This document shows, piece by piece, positions 13,758 to 22,863 of a stretch of 45,227 nucleotides of DNA. Position 1 is the first letter of the stretch, and each line of letters opens with the position of its first letter. The DNA is from Aequorivita sinensis (GTDB lineage: Bacteria > Bacteroidota > Bacteroidia > Flavobacteriales > Flavobacteriaceae). Where the stretch lies: the NCBI RefSeq assembly GCF_006346335.1, contig NZ_VDMC01000018.1:1-45227 (forward strand), read 5' to 3'. The notes under the pieces were generated by a model. That model did no database searches. It worked only from the letters and a program-made list of their open reading frames with translations, and was not told where the DNA came from. Both the position numbers and the translations under genes were made by a program.

Positions 13758-16169
13758 ATGGTTAACTGTTTCCACTGTGGCGATGAGTGTCGCGACGACG
13801 TGATCACACACGACGAAAAGTCCTTTTGTTGCCACGGATGTAAGACGGTTTACGACATTCTACACGATAGCGATTTAGGTTACTATTACGATATTGAAAA
13901 AAATCCAGGAATTTCTCCCAACGAAATCGCGGGAAAATTCGATTTTTTAGACAACCAAACCATTGTTGAAAAACTACTAGAATTTAACGATGGTAAAATG
14001 CAAATTGTCTCATTTGTAATTCCTTCAATACACTGTAGTAGCTGTATCTGGATACTGGAAAATTTAAATAAACTCAGTCCTTCAGTAACTTCATCTCAGG
14101 TTAATTTCCCTGAAAAAACAGTTCGAATTTCTTTCTCTTCTGGGGAAGATGCCCTTAAAAACTTAGTAATTTTATTAAGCCGAATTGGCTATGAACCTTA
14201 TATCTCTTTAGACGATTCGGATAAAAAAGATAAAAATGTAGACCGCAGTTTAATTTTTAAACTAACAGTGGCTGGATTTGCATTTGGAAATATAATGTTC
14301 CTTTCACTTCCAGAATATTTTGAAGGATCTGAATTTTGGTTAGACAAATTCAAACCCTTCTTTCGATGGTTGATGTTTGCCTTCTCGCTTCCAGTAGTTT
14401 TTTACTCTGCAAGCGGATATTTTATTTCAGCTTATAAAGGACTTCGTTCTAAAATCCTTAATATCGATGTACCCATTGCCCTGGGTGTCGCCGTGCTTTT
14501 TATTAGAAGTACTATAGATATTGTAATGGACTGGGGAACTGGTTTTTTCGATAGCTTGGCAGGACTTCTTTTCTTTTTATTACTTGGGAAATTCTTTCAG
14601 CAAAAAACCTACAGCTATCTTTCCTTTGAACGCGATTACAAATCGTATTTTCCAATAGCAGTTACCCGACTGTTTAAAAACCCTGAAGGTAATACCGTTG
14701 AAGAACAAGCCGAAGTTTATAAAGTTGAAAAAGGCGATCGCTTGTTGATTAGAAACAATGAAATTATCCCTGTAGATGCCATTTTGATAAAAGGAAATGC
14801 CTTAATCGATTACAGTTTTGTTACGGGTGAAGCTGAACCAATTTCCAAACAAAGTGGCGACAAGCTTTTCGCTGGAGGAAAACAACAGGCAGGAATTATT
14901 GAAGTTGAGGTTTTAAAACCTGTTTCTCAAAGCTACTTAACGCAATTGTGGAGTAACGATGTTTTTAGCAAGGATAGAACAGGAGTTTTCGAATCGCTTA
15001 CAGACAGTATAAGTAAACGCTTTACAGTAACGCTGTTGACTATTGCATTTATTGCAACAATTTTCTGGATGGTTGTAGATCCTTCAAAAGCATTTAATGT
15101 GTTCACTGCTGTACTAATTGTAGCTTGTCCTTGTGCTATTGCTCTGGCTGCACCATTTACACTAGGAAATGTGCTGCGTATCTTCGGAAGAGAAAAACTG
15201 TATTTAAAAGAAGCTTCAGTAATTGAACAAATGGCAAAGTTGGATACCGTAGTATTCGATAAAACCGGTACGCTAACTACCAATCAAAAAAACTTAATCA
15301 CCTATGAAGGTGTAGCACTCACCGAAGAAGAACAAAAATTACTTACAAGTACACTTCGAGCTTCTAGTCACCCCTTAAGTCGTTCCCTATACAGCATTTT
15401 AGATAAAAACGATATTCAAACCTTAGATGAATTTGAAGAAGAAGTAGGGAAGGGGATTTCAGCCTCGTATAATGACAATTCTATAAAAGTAGGTTCTTAT
15501 GAATTTGTCGGAGATTCTAGCGATTCTATAGACGAGATTAAAAATAAAACTACTGTTCATATAAGCGCAAACAAAGTCTATAAAGGGTGCTATGTTTTTA
15601 ATAGTGAATATAGAACTGGAGTAGCCGATGTATTTGAGCAAATAGGGAAGGATAAAGAAGTGATTGTTCTTTCAGGGGATAATGAAGGTGAACGTGAACG
15701 TTTGGAAGCAATGTTGCCGCAAGGTGTTAAGTTATATTTCAACCAAAAACCGAACGATAAATTAAATTTTATAAAATCATTACAACAAGAAGGCAAACGA
15801 GTGTTAATGATTGGCGATGGATTGAATGATGCCGGGGCGTTAAAACAGAGTGATGTTGGCTTTGTAATATCCGAAAATACCAACGTTTTTTCACCCGCTT
15901 GTGATGGAATACTAGATGCGTCTAAATTCGATAAAATTCCAGACTATCTCAACTTTTCTAAGAAAGGGGTACAAGTAATCAAATGGGCTTTTGTACTTTC
16001 CTTGTTTTACAATCTTATAGGAATTTCATTTGCAGTAACCGGACATTTACTTCCCGTTGTTGCTGCTATTTTGATGCCTTTAAGCTCTATTAGTGTGGTG
16101 GTGTTTACAACCGTTACCACTCAATCTATAGGTAAGAAATTAAGAATGAGTATAAATAAGAAAAGCTGA
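13758..16169 (+). CDS. ccoI: Copper-transporting P1B-type ATPase CcoI (cbb3 assembly)
   Basis: An 803-residue heavy-metal P-type ATPase. An N-terminal cysteine-rich metal-binding region (Cys4, Cys7, CCHGC at 24-28) is followed by an HMA-type CSSC (Cys93, Cys96). About eight membrane helices include the CPC metal site (Cys457-Pro-Cys459). The phosphorylation motif DKTGT starts at Asp501; the nucleotide domain has SSHP and the GDGLNDAGAL hinge. Paralogues of this type (CcoI/FixI/CopA2) export copper to the periplasm for the cbb3 binuclear centre. Its place directly before ccoS-NO-Q-P identifies it as CcoI rather than a detoxification CopA. Its TGA stop is part of the next FNR-like palindrome. 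Confidence 0.92.
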   Translation: MVNCFHCGDECRDDVITHDEKSFCCHGCKTVYDILHDSDLGYYYDIEKNPGISPNEIAGKFDFLDNQTIVEKLLEFNDGKMQIVSFVIPSIHCSSCIWILENLNKLSPSVTSSQVNFPEKTVRISFSSGEDALKNLVILLSRIGYEPYISLDDSDKKDKNVDRSLIFKLTVAGFAFGNIMFLSLPEYFEGSEFWLDKFKPFFRWLMFAFSLPVVFYSASGYFISAYKGLRSKILNIDVPIALGVAVLFIRSTIDIVMDWGTGFFDSLAGLLFFLLLGKFFQQKTYSYLSFERDYKSYFPIAVTRLFKNPEGNTVEEQAEVYKVEKGDRLLIRNNEIIPVDAILIKGNALIDYSFVTGEAEPISKQSGDKLFAGGKQQAGIIEVEVLKPVSQSYLTQLWSNDVFSKDRTGVFESLTDSISKRFTVTLLTIAFIATIFWMVVDPSKAFNVFTAVLIVACPCAIALAAPFTLGNVLRIFGREKLYLKEASVIEQMAKLDTVVFDKTGTLTTNQKNLITYEGVALTEEEQKLLTSTLRASSHPLSRSLYSILDKNDIQTLDEFEEEVGKGISASYNDNSIKVGSYEFVGDSSDSIDEIKNKTTVHISANKVYKGCYVFNSEYRTGVADVFEQIGKDKEVIVLSGDNEGERERLEAMLPQGVKLYFNQKPNDKLNFIKSLQQEGKRVLMIGDGLNDAGALKQSDVGFVISENTNVFSPACDGILDASKFDKIPDYLNFSKKGVQVIKWAFVLSLFYNLIGISFAVTGHLLPVVAAILMPLSSISVVVFTTVTTQSIGKKLRMSINKKS

Positions 16170-16178
16170 CGATTGTCA
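16167..16178. promoter_or_regulatory. FNR/CRP-like palindrome TGACGATTGTCA
   Basis: TGA-CGATTG-TCA, 49 bp before ccoS. The first TGA is the stop codon of ccoI. It differs at one base from the site before the porin-nirK unit (TGACGGTTGTCA, 27131-27142). It suggests a separate promoter for ccoS-NO-Q-P. Confidence 0.55.
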
Positions 16179-16226
16179 TGTTTTGGTGATGATTGTGATA
16201 ATATTTTTGAATTTAATATTTAAGAA

Positions 16227-16454
16227 ATGACGATAATTTACATGCTCTTGGCGCTCAGTCTTTTAGTTGCGATTATCTTTTTTGTACTGTTTATATTTTC
16301 AGTAAGAAAAGGGCAATACGACGATACCTATACGCCATCTGTACGAATGCTTTTTGACGATGAGCTTGTAAAAGAAAATGCCGAACTAACAGGAGATAAT
16401 GCCGGAAAAAAACTGAATAAAACTAAAGTAAATTTAACCAATCCAGATAAATAA
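16227..16454 (+). CDS. ccoS: cbb3 oxidase assembly protein CcoS
   Basis: A 75-residue single-helix protein (helix about 3-25) followed by RKGQYDDTYTPSVRMLFDDE, typical of CcoS, and a charged cytosolic tail. CcoS is needed for cofactor insertion, probably copper or heme, into CcoN. It lies 13 bp before ccoNO and after ccoI, the usual order in Bacteroidota. The C-terminal tail (about 45-75) is longer than in minimal CcoS proteins. Confidence 0.88.
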   Translation: MTIIYMLLALSLLVAIIFFVLFIFSVRKGQYDDTYTPSVRMLFDDELVKENAELTGDNAGKKLNKTKVNLTNPDK

Positions 16455-16467
16455 TTCTTTTACCATT

Positions 16468-18669
16468 ATGCAAACAGAACAGTTTTACTATGACAATCAG
16501 ATTGTCAAAAAGTTTATCTATGCTACCATTTTTTGGGGGCTCATAGGTATGAGCGTTGGCTTACTACTGGCTTATATGTTTATGTTTCCGAATATGACAG
16601 ACGGAATTTCTTGGCTAAGTTTTGGTCGTTTAAGACCATTGCATACCAATGCCGTGATTTTCGCTTTCGTAGGAAATGCAATCTTTGCAGGGGTTTATTA
16701 TTCCTCTCAACGTTTGCTAAAAGCTAGAATGTGGAGCGATTTTTTAAGTAACCTTAATTTTTGGGGATGGCAGGCAATTATAGTTGCAGCAGCTATTACG
16801 TTACCATTAGGTTACACCACTTCAAAAGAATACGCAGAGCTAGAGTGGCCAATTGATGTTGCAATTGCAATAATTTGGGTGGCTTTTGGTGTAAACTTGA
16901 TTATGACCATGGTAAAAAGACGTCAACGTCACTTGTACGTTGCGCTTTGGTTCTATCTAGGAACATGGGTAACTGTGGCAGTATTGCATATTGTAAATAG
17001 TATGGCAATTCCTGTAACAGCATTAAAGAGTTATTCAATGTATTCTGGAGTGCAAGACGCCCTGGTACAATGGTGGTATGGTCACAACGCAGTAGCGTTT
17101 TTCTTAACTACACCTTTCCTTGGACTGATGTACTACTTTGTTCCTAAAGCTGCAAATAGACCAGTGTATTCATATAGACTTTCTATTGTTCACTTCTGGT
17201 CTTTAATTTTTATTTATATATGGGCAGGACCTCACCATTTATTGTACACTTCACTTCCAGAATGGGCGCAAAACCTAGGAGTTGCATTCTCTGTAATGCT
17301 ACTTGCTCCATCTTGGGGAGGTATGATTAACGGACTTCTAACCTTGCGTGGTGCTTGGGATAAAGTACGTGTTGATCCTGTACTTAAATTTATGGTTGTG
17401 GCAATTACCGGTTACGGGATGGCGACTTTTGAAGGGCCAATGCTTTCACTTAAAAACGTGAATGCTATTGCTCACTTTACTGATTGGATTGTAGCGCACG
17501 TTCACGTAGGTGCACTAGCGTGGAATGGTTTCTTAGCCTTTGGTATGATTTATTGGTTGGTACCACGACTATTTAAAACAAAACTATTCTCAGTTCAATT
17601 GGCAAACGCACATTTCTGGATAGGTACTTTAGGTATCATTATGTATGCGTTACCTATGTATGTAGCTGGATTTATGCAAGCTTCTATGTGGAACCAGTTT
17701 AACCCAGATGGAACGCTTACTTACGGTAACTTCCTTGAAACAGTTACCCAAATCATGCCTATGTATTGGATGAGAGCAATAGGTGGTAGCTTATATATTA
17801 CAGGTGCTTTTATTTTGCTTTACAATATTATAATGACTGCCAGAAAAGGTAGTAAAGTTACAGACGAACTTGCTGAAGCTGCTCCATTAACTCCAGTTAC
17901 TAAAAGACAAACTTCAGGTGAAGGATGGCACACTTGGTTGGAGCGTCGCCCAATTAAATTAACGATTTATGCAACCATTGCAATTTTAATTGGTGGAATG
18001 GTGCAAATTATTCCTTCGTTAATGGTGGACGATTATGTTCCGGCAATCTCAAGTGTAAAACCGTATACACCTTTAGAATTAGAAGGTCGTGACATTTACA
18101 TCCGCGAAGGTTGTGTGAACTGCCATACGCAAATGATTAGACCATTTAGAAGTGAAGTAGAACGTTATGGTGAATATTCAAAATCTGGTGAATTTGTTTA
18201 CGATCATCCATTCCTTTGGGGAAGTAAGCGTACAGGGCCAGACCTTCACAGAGTAGGAGGTAAGTATTCTGATAACTGGCACTTAAACCACATGTACGAC
18301 CCGCAGAGTACTTCATCAGGATCTATTATGCCTTCGTATAAATGGTTGATTACATCAGAATTAGATAAATCTGATACCGAATCTAAAATGCGTGCATTAT
18401 CTAAAATAGGTGTTCCATATACAGATGAAGAAATAGCAAGAGCGCAAGAATGGATGACTGAACAAGGAACTCAAATAGAAAAGAACCTTTATAGCGACCC
18501 AGATTTTGCTTCATCATACGAAGCAGATAAAAAGTACGCTCAAGAAAACGGGGAAGAATTTATTGAGATGAAAGACCGAGAAATTGTAGCGATAATTGCT
18601 TATCTACAACGATTAGGAACAGATATTAAAGTACAAAACGCCGAAGATGCATCGGCATTAAACGACTAG
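16468..18669 (+). CDS. ccoNO: cbb3-type cytochrome c oxidase, fused CcoN-CcoO
   Basis: A 733-residue fusion. Residues about 1-465 are the 12-helix CcoN core: His59 (RLRPLHTN) for low-spin heme b, His206 (WYGHNAV) and His256-His257 (AGPHH) for CuB, cross-link tyrosine Tyr250, and His344/His346 (AHVHV) for the hemes. After a linker and one anchor helix (about 497-515), residues about 540-733 form the mono-heme CcoO domain with CVNCH (549-553), GPDLHRVGG and SIMPSYKW, which supplies the axial Met. The complex is a high-affinity terminal oxidase for low oxygen. Fusion of N and O is common in Bacteroidota. It is co-transcribed with ccoQ (2 bp gap) and ccoP. Confidence 0.95.
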   Translation: MQTEQFYYDNQIVKKFIYATIFWGLIGMSVGLLLAYMFMFPNMTDGISWLSFGRLRPLHTNAVIFAFVGNAIFAGVYYSSQRLLKARMWSDFLSNLNFWGWQAIIVAAAITLPLGYTTSKEYAELEWPIDVAIAIIWVAFGVNLIMTMVKRRQRHLYVALWFYLGTWVTVAVLHIVNSMAIPVTALKSYSMYSGVQDALVQWWYGHNAVAFFLTTPFLGLMYYFVPKAANRPVYSYRLSIVHFWSLIFIYIWAGPHHLLYTSLPEWAQNLGVAFSVMLLAPSWGGMINGLLTLRGAWDKVRVDPVLKFMVVAITGYGMATFEGPMLSLKNVNAIAHFTDWIVAHVHVGALAWNGFLAFGMIYWLVPRLFKTKLFSVQLANAHFWIGTLGIIMYALPMYVAGFMQASMWNQFNPDGTLTYGNFLETVTQIMPMYWMRAIGGSLYITGAFILLYNIIMTARKGSKVTDELAEAAPLTPVTKRQTSGEGWHTWLERRPIKLTIYATIAILIGGMVQIIPSLMVDDYVPAISSVKPYTPLELEGRDIYIREGCVNCHTQMIRPFRSEVERYGEYSKSGEFVYDHPFLWGSKRTGPDLHRVGGKYSDNWHLNHMYDPQSTSSGSIMPSYKWLITSELDKSDTESKMRALSKIGVPYTDEEIARAQEWMTEQGTQIEKNLYSDPDFASSYEADKKYAQENGEEFIEMKDREIVAIIAYLQRLGTDIKVQNAEDASALND

Positions 18670-18671
18670 TT

Positions 18672-18869
18672 ATGTTGAAATTTGTAAAAGGAAACCTAGA
18701 GAACATAGACGATGTTCAAATATATCCATTGATATCACTGTTAATATTCTTTTTCTTCTTTGTTGGGCTCTTTTATTGGGTGATTACAGCTAAGAAAGAG
18801 CACATTACTGAAGTGAGTAATATTCCATTGGAAGACGATACTAATAACCAAAACGACCAAATACTATGA
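18672..18869 (+). CDS. ccoQ: cbb3 oxidase subunit CcoQ
   Basis: A 65-residue single-helix protein (helix about 18-41, with FFFFFVGLFYWVI), then a short acidic tail. Size, position between ccoNO and ccoP, and topology identify CcoQ/FixQ, a small subunit that stabilises the complex. Its TGA stop overlaps the ATG of ccoP by four bases (ATGA), indicating coupled translation. Confidence 0.85.
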   Translation: MLKFVKGNLENIDDVQIYPLISLLIFFFFFVGLFYWVITAKKEHITEVSNIPLEDDTNNQNDQIL

Positions 18870-19786
18870 AAACCGTAATGTCATATTTAAGAGTCATAGG
18901 CTTTATGATTCTCGCCTTTTTCCTACTAGAGTTTATAGTAGATTCTGGAGAGGAATGGGCAATCGTAAAATATCCAATTATCTGGGCTGTTTTAGGCGTG
19001 GTGTTTTTCTTTGCTGTTGCATTCGAAATAGTTGCAGCTGCTTTGCAACGTGTTCTTTATACAGGGCTTGATGATGATGCTAAAAAGCGATATGCAACTT
19101 TGGAAGAAAACCAATTCGGTTGGATTAAGAAAAAGTATAAAGAAATGCTCGATTCTAAGCCTATAGAAGCAGAGCAGGAGATAGTGTTAGACCATAACTA
19201 CGATGGTATTCGAGAGTTGGACAATAACCTTCCGCCATGGTGGAAATACTTGTTCTATGCAACAATTGTTTTTGCGGGGGTATATCTAGTTTATTATGAA
19301 ATATTTGATGGTCCGAATCAAATTGATGAACTTGAAACTGAAATAGCACAGGCTAAAATAGATATCGCTAAATATAAAGAAAACAACAAAGACCTTATCG
19401 ATGCTAGTACAGTAGAGTTTTTAGATTCACCTTCAGATCTTGCTGCAGGTAAAGCTATTTACACCGATAACTGTGTGGCTTGTCATAAAGACAGTGGAGG
19501 TGGAGGTATTGGTCCAAACCTAACAGACGATTACTGGATTTTAGGTGGAGGAATTAAGAATATCTACAATACCATTAGCGAAGGAGGTAGAGCAGGAAAA
19601 GGGATGATTGCCTGGAAAACAGATTTAAAACCTAGTGAAATTGCCCAAGTATCGAGTTATGTAATGACACTTCACGGTACTAATCCAGCAGATGGAAAAG
19701 AAGCTGAAGGGGAAATTTGGAAGGACGAAAACGCTTCAGAAGAAGCCGTTGAAGAAAATGAAACAGCAGATAATACTGAAGTTTAA
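18866..19786 (+). CDS. ccoP: cbb3 oxidase cytochrome c subunit CcoP (mono-heme)
   Basis: A 306-residue protein. Hydrophobic segments at about 8-24, 36-58 and 126-146 are followed by a periplasmic coiled segment and one cytochrome c domain with CVACH (Cys203-His207), GIGPNLTDDYW and GKGMIAW, where the Met is the probable axial ligand. The NLPPWW motif before the last helix is the usual CcoP anchor signature. Proteobacterial CcoP has two hemes and this one has a single CxxCH. It ends in a Glu-rich tail. It overlaps ccoQ by 4 bp. Confidence 0.92.
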   Translation: MKTVMSYLRVIGFMILAFFLLEFIVDSGEEWAIVKYPIIWAVLGVVFFFAVAFEIVAAALQRVLYTGLDDDAKKRYATLEENQFGWIKKKYKEMLDSKPIEAEQEIVLDHNYDGIRELDNNLPPWWKYLFYATIVFAGVYLVYYEIFDGPNQIDELETEIAQAKIDIAKYKENNKDLIDASTVEFLDSPSDLAAGKAIYTDNCVACHKDSGGGGIGPNLTDDYWILGGGIKNIYNTISEGGRAGKGMIAWKTDLKPSEIAQVSSYVMTLHGTNPADGKEAEGEIWKDENASEEAVEENETADNTEV

Positions 19787-19811
19787 ATAGAGATTCACCC
19801 TGTTTCAATAG

Positions 19812-19855
19812 CTAATAACTTAGAGTTGGTTTTAAACTATTCTCTAAGTTGTTAG
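19812..19855. terminator. Stem-loop after ccoP
   Basis: CTAATAACTTAGAG and CTCTAAGTTGTTAG pair over 14 bp with one G-U. There is no T run, so it may be an attenuating or mRNA-stabilising hairpin between ccoP and ccoG rather than a full terminator. Confidence 0.5.
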
Positions 19856-19891
19856 TATCAATATTACGTTTCACATCAAAATATAACACCA

Positions 19892-21313
19892 TTGGAAACT
19901 CCAGAAAACGAGAGCTTTAGAGATAGCATCGGAACGATGAATGAAGAAGGGAAAAGAGCTTGGGTGTATCCTAAAAAACCTTCCGGTAAGTATTACGATT
20001 ACAGAAAGTATGTAAGTTATGTTTTACTTGCATTTCTTTTTACTGCCCCGTTTATAAAAATAAATGGCAACCAGTTTTTACTATTTAATGTTTTAGAGCG
20101 ACGCTTTAATATTTTTGGATTTCCGTTTTGGCCACAGGACTTTTACCTGTTTGTTATAATGATGGTAATTGGGGTAGTTTTTATCCTGTTATTTACAGCT
20201 GCTTTTGGACGAATATTTTGTGGGTGGATTTGCCCACAAACTATTTTTATGGAAATGGTTTTCCGCAGAATTGAATACTGGATTGATGGCGATAGAGGAG
20301 CTCAAATTCGTTTGGATAAACAAAAGTGGGATGCTGAAAAAATTAGAAAACGAGTATTAAAGTGGACTATATTTTTTATTATTTCATTCTTAATAGCCAA
20401 CATATTTTTAGCCTATCTGATAGGAAGCGATCGATTAATACAATACATCTTTGAAGGACCTTTTGAACATTTAAGTACCCTAATTTCGCTATTAATTTTC
20501 ACAGGTGTTTTCTATTTTATATTCGCTTGGTTCCGTGAACAGGTTTGTATTATTGCTTGTCCGTATGGAAGACTTCAAGGTGTGTTATTAGATAACAAGT
20601 CTATAGTAGTAGCCTACGACCACAAGCGTGGGGAAAAGGAAAAAGGCCGTGCAAAATTCAGAAAAAATGAAGATCGTGCCGCTTCTGGAAAAGGTGATTG
20701 TATAGACTGTTTTCAATGTGTTCATGTATGCCCAACTGGAATTGACATCCGTAACGGTACTCAGCTCGAATGTGTGAACTGTACTGCTTGTATGGATGCT
20801 TGCGACAGTATGATGGAAGCAGTTAACCTACCAAAAGGACTAATTAGATATGCTAGTGAAGAAAATATTGAAAAGAAAGCTCCTTTTAAATTCACACCGA
20901 GACTAAAAGGATATACAGCTGTTTTAGTAATTCTTATTGGTGTTCTTACAGGGATGTTGTTCTTAAGAAGTGATGTAGAAGCGAATATATTAAGACTGCC
21001 AGGACAGTTGTATGAGCATAAAGACAACAATATCATCAGCAATGTATTTACGTATAAATTGTTAAACAAAACCACAAGAGATATTGAAGACATTCAATTT
21101 AAACTGAAATCTCCTAAAGGTGAAATCAAGAGTGTAAAACAGGGTGAAATTATAGTTCCTGCTCAAGATTTAGCTGAAGGAACACTGTTTATCGAAATTA
21201 ATGGCTCAGCCTTAAGTGGTGATAAAAACCGTGCGGTGATTGAAGTGTATAGTGGTGACAAATTGATAGAAACTACAAGCGTTACATTCTTAGGTCCGCG
21301 TAGTTATAAATAG
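19892..21313 (+). CDS. ccoG: cbb3 oxidase accessory ferredoxin-like protein CcoG
   Basis: A 473-residue membrane protein (CcoG/RdxA/FixG). It has several membrane helices, the FCGWICPQT motif, and two [4Fe-4S] motifs: CIDCFQCVHVCP and, further on, CVNCTACMDACD. A periplasmic Ig-like domain lies at the C-terminus (about 370-473). CcoG is thought to reduce Cu(II) for cbb3 assembly. The start is the TTG at 19892, because the N-terminus METPENESFRDSIG matches my memory of the conserved flavobacterial CcoG start; the next ATG (19937) would remove it. It is followed closely by fixH and the TauE/SafE-like gene. Confidence 0.93.
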   Translation: METPENESFRDSIGTMNEEGKRAWVYPKKPSGKYYDYRKYVSYVLLAFLFTAPFIKINGNQFLLFNVLERRFNIFGFPFWPQDFYLFVIMMVIGVVFILLFTAAFGRIFCGWICPQTIFMEMVFRRIEYWIDGDRGAQIRLDKQKWDAEKIRKRVLKWTIFFIISFLIANIFLAYLIGSDRLIQYIFEGPFEHLSTLISLLIFTGVFYFIFAWFREQVCIIACPYGRLQGVLLDNKSIVVAYDHKRGEKEKGRAKFRKNEDRAASGKGDCIDCFQCVHVCPTGIDIRNGTQLECVNCTACMDACDSMMEAVNLPKGLIRYASEENIEKKAPFKFTPRLKGYTAVLVILIGVLTGMLFLRSDVEANILRLPGQLYEHKDNNIISNVFTYKLLNKTTRDIEDIQFKLKSPKGEIKSVKQGEIIVPAQDLAEGTLFIEINGSALSGDKNRAVIEVYSGDKLIETTSVTFLGPRSYK

Positions 21314-21370
21314 TTCTTTTATTAGAAAAGGAAATTGAAATATAGAATTAATCATTAAATAATAATCGTA

Positions 21371-21817
21371 ATGAAGATAAATTGGGGTACAGGATTGGTG
21401 ATTGGGATGGTACTTTTTATATCATTCATACTGTTTTTCGTTATAAAAATAAGTACTCAAGATAAATACGATTTTGATTTAGTAACTGAAGATTACTATC
21501 AAAAAGAATTGGTTTTTCAAAAAGAAATGGACGATCAAACCAATTCACATTCTTTAAAGTCTAAAGTTAAAGGCAAAAGAACAGCTGAAGGATGGTTGAT
21601 TACCTTTCCAGAGGAAGTTGATTATTCAAAGGTTTCTGGAACAGTATTGATGTATAGACCTTCTAACAAGAAATTAGATTTCGAGATGCCATTAAAATTA
21701 TCGAGTTCAACCTTACTTATTCCGGATGAAAAGTTGGTAGGAGGCCGATGGAACACTATTGTTCACTGGAGTATCGATGGTGAAGATTATCTGTTTAAAG
21801 ATGAAATTATTTATTAG
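21371..21817 (+). CDS. fixH: FixH-like cbb3 assembly protein
   Basis: A 148-residue protein with one N-terminal helix (about 7-27) and a periplasmic beta domain. The segment YDFDLVTEDYYQKELVFQKEMD is typical of FixH/CcoH proteins, as is the WNTIVHWS region near the end. FixH works with the CcoI copper pump in oxidase assembly. Gene order ccoG-fixH-TauE/SafE supports the call. It lies 57 bp after ccoG and 68 bp before the next gene. Confidence 0.88.
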   Translation: MKINWGTGLVIGMVLFISFILFFVIKISTQDKYDFDLVTEDYYQKELVFQKEMDDQTNSHSLKSKVKGKRTAEGWLITFPEEVDYSKVSGTVLMYRPSNKKLDFEMPLKLSSSTLLIPDEKLVGGRWNTIVHWSIDGEDYLFKDEIIY

Positions 21818-21885
21818 TAAGGATTGATTTTTAAATAGAAAACCTTACCGAAATTGATTTATAAACTTAGAATTGGGTTCTTAAA

Positions 21886-22632
21886 ATGTTATACACCGCA
21901 CTTTTATTTGGATTATTAGGTAGTTTCCACTGCGTTGGAATGTGCGGCCCTATTGCATTTTTGTTACCTGTAGATAGAACTAATAACTTCAAGAAAATTG
22001 GTCAGATTTTTTTGTATCACTTTGGAAGGATACTAGCTTATAGTATTATAGGATTGGTTTTTGGGCTAGTAGGAAAAAGTTTAAACTTATTTGGGTTTCA
22101 GCAACAGCTTTCAATTTTGATTGGAGTATTAATGATTGCTGTTATCTTCATTCCCATAAAAACCTTTAATAAATACAACTTTTCAAAACCTATTTATAAA
22201 GCTGTTTCAAAAGTAAAATCTGCATTAGGGAAAGAATTAAAAAAGAAAACCCCTGATACGTTTTTAACCATTGGGTTTTTAAATGGCTTTTTACCTTGTG
22301 GGTTGGTGTATATGGCTGTTTTCGGAGCAATCGCCTCAGGAAATCCGCTTCAAGGGAGTTTGTATATGGCAATGTTTGGACTGGGTACAATCCCGCTAAT
22401 GACTTCTGCTATATACCTTGGCAATTTTTTAAATGGGCAAGTGCGCCAACGAATTCGTAAAGCAATTCCAGTGTTGGTAGTAATTATAGGATGTCTATTT
22501 ATCGTTAGAGGATTAGGCATAGGAATACCCTATATTTCACCAAAACCAATGACAGAAACCGTAGATTCAAATATAGACTGTGCGCCAACGCTATCAGAAA
22601 ATAAACTAATCAATAACCAAAAAAATATTTAA
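21886..22632 (+). CDS. Sulfite exporter TauE/SafE-like membrane protein (cbb3-linked)
   Basis: A 248-residue protein of about six helices from the TauE/SafE-DsbD-like superfamily. It begins with the LGSFHCVGMCGP motif, repeated in spirit by GFLNGFLPCGLVYMA in the second half; the conserved Cys/His/Met residues there suggest metal or redox binding. In many genomes this gene closes the ccoG-fixH cluster and is thought to help copper or cytochrome maturation; the true substrate is unproven. It is followed 3 bp later by a 54-codon gene. Confidence 0.85.
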   Translation: MLYTALLFGLLGSFHCVGMCGPIAFLLPVDRTNNFKKIGQIFLYHFGRILAYSIIGLVFGLVGKSLNLFGFQQQLSILIGVLMIAVIFIPIKTFNKYNFSKPIYKAVSKVKSALGKELKKKTPDTFLTIGFLNGFLPCGLVYMAVFGAIASGNPLQGSLYMAMFGLGTIPLMTSAIYLGNFLNGQVRQRIRKAIPVLVVIIGCLFIVRGLGIGIPYISPKPMTETVDSNIDCAPTLSENKLINNQKNI

Positions 22633-22635
22633 GCA

Positions 22636-22800
22636 ATGACAAATTCAATCTTACCATTAGCTAACTGGGGAATGGGTACCGCAATCATCATTTTCTTTGC
22701 AGTATTATGTGTTGTTATGGCCGCCATTGTACTCAACTTTGTTCTTAGAGGTAAAGGCAGTGGTGACCATAATAACAATACAAATTCAGATAAAGAATAA
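22636..22800 (+). CDS. 54-aa single-helix membrane protein at end of cbb3 cluster
   Basis: This open frame starts three bases after the TauE/SafE-like stop and encodes MTNSILPLANWGMGTAIIIF and onward: one transmembrane helix (about 15-37) and a polar tail rich in Asn and Asp. Its tight spacing and clean membrane-protein composition suggest a real gene co-transcribed with the cbb3 assembly genes, perhaps a small subunit or assembly factor. I do not recognise the family. It is short enough to be missed by automated annotation. Confidence 0.6.
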   Translation: MTNSILPLANWGMGTAIIIFFAVLCVVMAAIVLNFVLRGKGSGDHNNNTNSDKE

Positions 22801-22863
22801 CAGAAGTAGGTAAATCTACTTGCCGACGCACTTAAAATTTCTGGTTTCTTCTTTTGAAAATTA

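Noticed and set aside
14933-15283. Minus-strand 116-codon frame inside ccoI
   Set aside because: It is the complement of the conserved CPC/DKTGT region of a clear gene.
20761-21093. Minus-strand 110-codon frame inside ccoG
   Set aside because: It is the shadow of the ferredoxin region of ccoG.
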